NCBI GenBank assembly: GCA_050289385.1
Contig: JBNKFQ010000341.1
Span: 1-26,813, forward strand
Length of the DNA: 26,813 bases
DNA from: JBNKFQ01 sp050289385
Lineage (GTDB): Bacteria > Pseudomonadota > Gammaproteobacteria > Pseudomonadales > Porticoccaceae
Direction of reading: 5' to 3'
The notes under the pieces were generated by a model, which was not told the origin of the DNA, ran no database searches, and worked only from the letters and a program-made list of their open reading frames with translations. Position numbers and translations under genes: made by a program. Positions 22,759 to 26,813 of this stretch are shown here, in pieces. Position 1 is the stretch's first letter, and each line of letters begins with the position of its first letter.

Positions 22759-23292
22759 ATGAATTCCGGGCATATTTCCCGTGTCAGTTGTCGCATGGCG
22801 CTAACCACATTATTGCTAATGTATGCTGTTGCTTTGGTCAATATCGCTTATTGGGCATTCCCTGGGGTTTTTGGATATTGGCGTTTTAGCTTGATTCCTC
22901 CTGTGTCGATGACGGTTGATCTTTTGTGGTGGCAAAGACTCGGTGGCTTTCTGGTATCCAGTATGTCCCTGGGAGCATTAATCTTTGCATTGCGCTATTT
23001 GCGATCCCTGTTCAGGGGTTATGCCAATGGAGATTTTTTTTCAGTTCGTGCGGCTACGTATCTGGGTAAGGTGGGTAAGGCGGTATTGGCTTGGGTAATA
23101 CTTCGTTTTGTCACCGGGCCAATATTAAGTGTCTTGTTGAGCATGCATCTTGAACCCGGTAAAAGGGTAATCGCGATTACATTGGATATACCAGATATAG
23201 TTGCCCTGTTTTTGGCCGCTTGCATTACCGTAATCGGCTGGGTACTAAAAGAAGCGAGTCAGCTCCAGGAAGAAAACAAACAATTTGTGTGA
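22759..23292 (+). CDS. DUF2975 membrane protein
   Basis: A 177-residue protein with four hydrophobic segments. The block ANGDFFSVRAATYLGKVGKAVLAWVIL and the C-terminal TVIGWVLKEASQLQEENKQFV are the marks of DUF2975. The ATG at 22759 has a near-perfect AGGAGGTGG ribosome binding site, so the open extension to 22738 is not used. The HTH gene follows after 6 bp. DUF2975 proteins are regularly paired with a small Cro/C1-type regulator, as here. The family's function is unknown; a membrane sensor or regulator-binding role is often supposed. Confidence 0.87.
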   Translation: MNSGHISRVSCRMALTTLLLMYAVALVNIAYWAFPGVFGYWRFSLIPPVSMTVDLLWWQRLGGFLVSSMSLGALIFALRYLRSLFRGYANGDFFSVRAATYLGKVGKAVLAWVILRFVTGPILSVLLSMHLEPGKRVIAITLDIPDIVALFLAACITVIGWVLKEASQLQEENKQFV

Positions 23293-23298
23293 GTCGCG

Positions 23299-23511
23299 AT
23301 GGCTATTGTTATTAAACTCGATGTGATGTTGGCAACCCGTAAAGTCAAATCAAAAGAATTGGCTGCCGCGGTTGGCATTACCGAGCAAAATTTGTCGCTA
23401 TTGAAATCGGGGAAAGTCAAGGGTGTGCGTTTTTCCACCCTTGAAGCCATATGTGACTACCTTCAGTGCCAGCCAGGCGATCTTCTGGAGTATGTTGGGG
23501 ACTCTGACTAG
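23299..23511 (+). CDS. Cro/C1-type HTH regulator (YozG-like)
   Basis: A 70-residue single-domain DNA-binding protein. The helix-turn-helix is KELAAAVGITEQNLSLLKSGKVKGVRFSTLEAICDYL, and the end QPGDLLEYV is typical of the YozG branch of the Xre superfamily. It starts 6 bp after the DUF2975 gene and is the standard partner of that family. It may bind its own operon promoter, where a long inverted repeat lies ahead of the DUF2975 gene. Confidence 0.9.
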   Translation: MAIVIKLDVMLATRKVKSKELAAAVGITEQNLSLLKSGKVKGVRFSTLEAICDYLQCQPGDLLEYVGDSD

Positions 23512-23525
23512 AAGAGGATTAATTT

Positions 23526-24005
23526 GTGTATTCAATAAAATTTATTGGCACTGCTATAGCGGCAGCGCTGCTTGGTTTTGGGATTCATATTTTTTATGGT
23601 CAGGGCTTTGCGCTTGACTATGTTCAATCTGCTGCGAGCGCAGGCAGGCTTGCCAATGTGGTCACGGCTCCACCAGCGGGTGGGTGGATGTTCAATGTGG
23701 CAGTAGCAACAACCATAATCCCGATGTTGGGCAAGGTGTTCCTTTACCTTTTGCTGCAAGAAAAATTGCCGGGGAACGACAGGGTTGTCAAAGGTTTATG
23801 GTTTGGCCTGATATTGTTATTTGTAACAGACTGGTTTGTTCGCATGCCGGTTATGATGGTGGTTGGTGGCAATCCGGTAGATGTTGTATTTGTACAGAGT
23901 CTGGAGAGGTGGATAATTTACCCCGCAACCGGTGTGTTGATTGCACTGCTCGCACCCGATTCACTTTGGTTGCGGCGCGTCGGGCTTAACAAGCAGGCGC
24001 TGTGA
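23526..24005 (+). CDS. Small polytopic membrane protein, unknown family
   Basis: A 159-residue protein with about four transmembrane segments (near residues 5-25, 52-78, 88-112 and 128-146). The start is a GTG with AGAGGA ahead of it, 14 bp after the HTH gene, so it is the third gene of the operon. The sequence (FIGTAIAAALLGFGIHIFYG at the start, APPAGGWMFNVAVATTI in the middle) suggests an uncharacterised membrane family that I cannot name. No catalytic motif is visible. Confidence 0.75.
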   Translation: MYSIKFIGTAIAAALLGFGIHIFYGQGFALDYVQSAASAGRLANVVTAPPAGGWMFNVAVATTIIPMLGKVFLYLLLQEKLPGNDRVVKGLWFGLILLFVTDWFVRMPVMMVVGGNPVDVVFVQSLERWIIYPATGVLIALLAPDSLWLRRVGLNKQAL

Positions 24006-24093
24006 ATAAAAAGGTCTGTTCAAGACAAACGTTCCGGTTTATTGGTCGTAAAAATCAGGTTGTCGATTACCGGGAAGACAAGTAACTTATTTT

Positions 24094-24110
24094 CCGGTTT
24101 TCGCAACCGG
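24094..24110 (+). terminator. Weak terminator-like hairpin after the DUF2975 operon
   Basis: CCGGTT, a 5-base loop (TTCGC) and AACCGG form a perfect 6-bp stem, 88 bp past the last gene of the plus-strand operon and 54 bp from the end of the convergent CNNM gene. The following GGTTATTT is only a poor T-run, so termination is likely but not certain. Confidence 0.4.
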
Positions 24111-24164
24111 GGTTATTTGCAATAAAAAGATTAACTGCCCGGGAACGCCAGGTGAGCAGCAACA

Positions 24165-25220
24165 TTATGATTTCTCGTCAATATCAAATCCAATTTCCTT
24201 TGCCCTGCGCCGCCACAGATTGCGCGCCAGCTTTTGCATGTCTTCGGTTTTGTCGCTTTCATCCACGATTTCCTGGCCCAGAAGTGTTTCTACCACGTCT
24301 TCCAGGGTGAGAATGCCAGCCATGCTGCCATATTCATCAACCACTAATATAATATTTGCCCGTTGGCGCTGAAACTCCATAAGTGCCTGAACCAGAGTCA
24401 TGGAATCCAGCAATACCGGAATATTTCGCCGATAGCTTTTAAGTGTACGTTTGGTGTTGCCTCTTGCTTGAGCCAATAGTATGTCATCACGTAGCGCAAA
24501 GCCTGTAACATGGTCTGTATGGTCACGGTATAGTGGTATGCGAGAAAACCTGGATGATTTGTGCTGGTGAAAAAATTCCTCGATTCGAAGTCTTTCCGAC
24601 AGAGAAAACACTACTGTCCGTGGTGTCATTACTTTTCTTACCGGAGTGGTTCGCAAGAGCATCAGGTTTTTGAGAATTTCCAGTTCATGAAGATCCAGCT
24701 CCCCTTCTTCTGCTCCAACATCGGCAATAGCGGCAAATTCGCTGCGGCTAACACTTTTTATTGCCGGGCCTCTGGAAAATTTACGAGTGATAACTTCAGA
24801 CATTTTTACCAGTGGGTACAAAACCAGAACCAGAAATTTCAGGACGTAAGCGGTAGCGGGAGCCAACAAACGCCAATATTGAGCACCCAGCGTTTTGGGA
24901 ATAATTTCTGAAAAAACGAGAATTAAAAGCGTCAATATGCCAGAAACAATCCCTACATAGGCATTGCCAAACACCACCGCAGCCTGGGCACCTGCGCCAG
25001 CTGCTCCGACTGTGTGGGCAATGGTGTTCAGGGTCAGGATGGCTGCCAGAGGCTTGTTAATATCTCCTTTCAACTCCCGCAAAGTCGCCGCAGAAGGTTT
25101 CTGTTCCTTTTCCAGCAAAGCGATATGCCCCTTCGTAACGCTCAATATCACGGCTTCTGCTATAGAGCAGATAAAGGAGAAAAACAGGGCGATGGATACG
25201 TAGAGAATGAGTAGTGACAC
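24165..25220 (-). CDS. CNNM/CorC-type protein (DUF21 plus CBS pair)
   Basis: A 351-residue membrane protein. An N-terminal CNNM (DUF21) domain of about 170 residues holds three or four transmembrane segments, with AEAVILSVTKGHIALLEKEQ and FSEIIPKTLGAQYW. Two CBS domains follow (about residues 195-320), with VMTPRTVVFSL, RIPLYRDHTDHVTGFALRDDIL and VVDEYGSMAGILTLEDVVETLLGQEIVDESD. The C-terminal CorC/HlyC transporter-associated domain usual in longer members is absent. CNNM proteins are linked to magnesium and other divalent cation export. The start is GTG with AAGGAT close ahead. It lies 180 bp after purD on the same strand. Confidence 0.9.
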   Translation of the reverse strand: MSLLILYVSIALFFSFICSIAEAVILSVTKGHIALLEKEQKPSAATLRELKGDINKPLAAILTLNTIAHTVGAAGAGAQAAVVFGNAYVGIVSGILTLLILVFSEIIPKTLGAQYWRLLAPATAYVLKFLVLVLYPLVKMSEVITRKFSRGPAIKSVSRSEFAAIADVGAEEGELDLHELEILKNLMLLRTTPVRKVMTPRTVVFSLSERLRIEEFFHQHKSSRFSRIPLYRDHTDHVTGFALRDDILLAQARGNTKRTLKSYRRNIPVLLDSMTLVQALMEFQRQRANIILVVDEYGSMAGILTLEDVVETLLGQEIVDESDKTEDMQKLARNLWRRRAKEIGFDIDEKS

Positions 25221-25400
25221 AAGATCCTTTTCTCGGGTGTTGTCTCATTTTGGCATTACAGAAGGCGTGGCCAGTGATCTGTGTGCCTTGCTCGCGCCAA
25301 CTGTCGCCGCACAATTCCGTTGGTAACGGGTAGATAATATTCAGATACTGAGCCAGATGGCAGCCCACTTCAAGTCCATTTCACAACCTTCGGTAACTTC

Positions 25401-26690
25401 CTATTGAGATGACTCGCGTTTGATCGCTCGCCACGCGATATCTGTGCGATGCATCATGTCTTTCCAGTTGATCCGGCTTACCAGTTGGTAAGCTTTTTTC
25501 TGTGCAAGGGAAACTGTGTCGCCAAGTGCTGTGGCGCAGAGGACGCGACCGCCGCTGGTAACAACATTTTCGCCGTCCAGTCTGGTGCCGGCATGGAATA
25601 CTTTTCCGTCGTTCGAAGCAGCTGTTGGCAGACCGGTGATGACATCTCCCTTGTTGTAACTGGCAGGGTATCCACCTGCCGCCATAACAACACCAACCGC
25701 AGCCCGGGTGTCCCAGTCAGCGTTTTTCTGATCCAGTTTTCCGTCCAGTGCCGCTTCGCAGAGTTCCACCAGATCAGATTTCAACCGCATCAAAACGGGT
25801 TGTGTTTCGGGATCGCCGAATCGGCAGTTGTATTCGATGACTTTGGGTTCGCCTGCAGCAGTGATCATCAAGCCTGCATACAGAAAGCCGGTATAGGCAT
25901 TGCCCTCTGCCGCCATGCCCTGCACCGTTGGCAAGATCACTTCATTCATAATGCGGTCGTGTATCTCCGGCGTCACTACCGGAGCCGGTGAGTAAGCGCC
26001 CATGCCACCGGTATTGGGGCCGCAATCGCCGTCAAAAGCACGTTTGTGATCCTGGCTGGTTGCCAGGGGCAATACATGCTCGCCGTCTACCATGACAATA
26101 AAACTGGCTTCTTCACCCCCCAGAAACTCTTCTACCACCACTCGGCATCCGGCGTCGCCAAAGGCGTTTCCCGACAGCATGTCGCGTATAGCGGCTTCGG
26201 CCTGTTCTTCCGTTTCGGCGACAATAACGCCCTTGCCAGCAGCGAGACCGTCGGCCTTGATTACAATTGGAGCGCCTTTTTCCCGCAGGTAGGCAAGGGC
26301 TGGTTCTACTTCGGTAAAGTTGCCATATTCGGCAGTGGGAATGTTGTGGCGAGAAAGGAAATCTTTGGTAAACGCTTTTGACCCTTCCAGTTGTGCAGCA
26401 CCCTTGTCGGGTCCAAAACAGCGCAAACCGCGGTCGTTAAAGTAATCGACGATGCCGTCCACCAAGGGTGCTTCCGGGCCAACGATGGTTAAGCCCACGC
26501 CATTGGCAGAGACAAAATCTGCAAGTGCTTCAAAGTCATCAACACCGATATCGACGTTTTCCAACCCGGATTCCAGAGCGGTGCCGGCATTGCCGGGAGC
26601 CACAAATACGGTATTTACTTTTGTCGATTGTGCGGCTTTCCACGCCAATGCGTGCTCACGGCCGCCGGAGCCGATGACAAGTACATTCAT
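25401..26690 (-). CDS. purD: Phosphoribosylamine-glycine ligase (GAR synthetase)
   Basis: A 429-residue ATP-grasp enzyme for the second step of purine synthesis. MNVLVIGSGGREHALAWK is the N-terminal signature, GPEAPLVDGI and IKADGLAAGKGVIVA mark the ATP-grasp core, and YNCRFGDPETQP is the metal-binding block. Length and ends are standard. The ribosome binding site is weak. In gammaproteobacteria purH usually precedes purD; the window ends 123 bp upstream of the start, so purH cannot be seen. A strong hairpin stands just ahead of the start. Confidence 0.96.
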   Translation of the reverse strand: MNVLVIGSGGREHALAWKAAQSTKVNTVFVAPGNAGTALESGLENVDIGVDDFEALADFVSANGVGLTIVGPEAPLVDGIVDYFNDRGLRCFGPDKGAAQLEGSKAFTKDFLSRHNIPTAEYGNFTEVEPALAYLREKGAPIVIKADGLAAGKGVIVAETEEQAEAAIRDMLSGNAFGDAGCRVVVEEFLGGEEASFIVMVDGEHVLPLATSQDHKRAFDGDCGPNTGGMGAYSPAPVVTPEIHDRIMNEVILPTVQGMAAEGNAYTGFLYAGLMITAAGEPKVIEYNCRFGDPETQPVLMRLKSDLVELCEAALDGKLDQKNADWDTRAAVGVVMAAGGYPASYNKGDVITGLPTAASNDGKVFHAGTRLDGENVVTSGGRVLCATALGDTVSLAQKKAYQLVSRINWKDMMHRTDIAWRAIKRESSQ

Positions 26691-26722
26691 TTTGAGTTTT
26701 AACGCTTTGCAAAATTACGGAA

Positions 26723-26755
26723 GAGGGGATTGTACCGGTTTGGTACGATCCTCTC
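26723..26755. repeat. 14-bp stem-loop upstream of purD
   Basis: GAGGGGATTGTACC and GGTACGATCCTCTC pair over 14 positions with two non-Watson-Crick pairs, around a 5-base loop. It begins 33 bp before the purD start codon. No T-run follows on the minus strand, so a simple terminator of the gene upstream is unlikely; it may be a processing site or a control hairpin in the purD leader. Confidence 0.55.
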
Positions 26756-26813
26756 CAGAAGAATGCCCGGACTGTTAATATTGTTGTTTGTTGTCTTTGG
26801 GTGTGTTGGTGGT

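Noticed and set aside
25057..25368. 103-codon minus-strand frame between purD and the CNNM gene
   Set aside because: It overlaps the CNNM gene by more than 160 bp, starts at a GTG with a weak ribosome binding site and matches no known protein.
1..26813. CRISPR array, tRNA genes, insertion sequences or prophage
   Set aside because: I saw no regularly spaced repeats, cloverleaf sequences, transposase or integrase motifs, or phage structural genes. The decayed genes look like local decay rather than insertion of mobile DNA.

Overview
The window looks like chromosomal DNA of a gammaproteobacterium related to the Pseudomonas/Cellvibrionales side of the class. The protein sequences recall Pseudomonas homologues: a guanidinobutyrase beginning like GbuA, a Vfr-type CRP and a Coq7. 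The order trpG-trpD-trpC-crp-osmC-(accessory)-coq7 matches, from memory, the trpGDC-vfr-osmC-speD-coq7 block of P. aeruginosa, and rpe lies just before trpE. Base composition looks near 50% GC. No rRNA, tRNA, CRISPR array, prophage or insertion sequence was seen. The genus cannot be fixed from sequence alone.

Layout. 9-2669 (minus): a beta-CASP metallo-hydrolase and a guanidinobutyrase/agmatinase. 2904-7553 (plus): an AlkK-type acyl-CoA synthetase, succinate-semialdehyde dehydrogenase and 4-aminobutyrate aminotransferase. With the guanidinobutyrase these give a route from 4-guanidinobutyrate through GABA to succinate. 7562-9277 (minus): a GNAT acetyltransferase and a DUF418 membrane protein. 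9420-9755 (minus): a ribosome hibernation factor with a clear terminator. 10048-14967 (plus): rpe, then trpE-G-D-C, preceded by an unmarked 20-codon leader peptide with three Trp codons. 15089-16363: divergent crp and a YhfA-type osmC, with a candidate CRP site between them. 16452-16952 (minus): two tandem paralogous genes for 30- and 32-residue hydrophobic peptides, each with a near-identical promoter block and a good ribosome binding site. 17287-18285: a LysR regulator divergent from that pair, convergent with coq7 (18296-18940).

The second half mixes intact and decaying genes: a truncated PLP-dependent Thr/Ser dehydratase remnant (19130-19607), a Ycf46-like AAA+ ATPase, a DUF4156 lipoprotein, a DUF6665-like gene broken by two amber codons (21540-21869), a single-domain PPK2, a DUF2975/HTH/membrane-protein operon, a CNNM-CBS protein without the usual C-terminal domain, and purD at the right edge.

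Most of the window is ordinary core metabolism. The parts most worth a second look are the tandem small-peptide genes beside the LysR regulator, the trp leader, the GABA/guanidinobutyrate cluster containing an acyl-CoA synthetase, the two pseudogenes, and several strong hairpins between genes.
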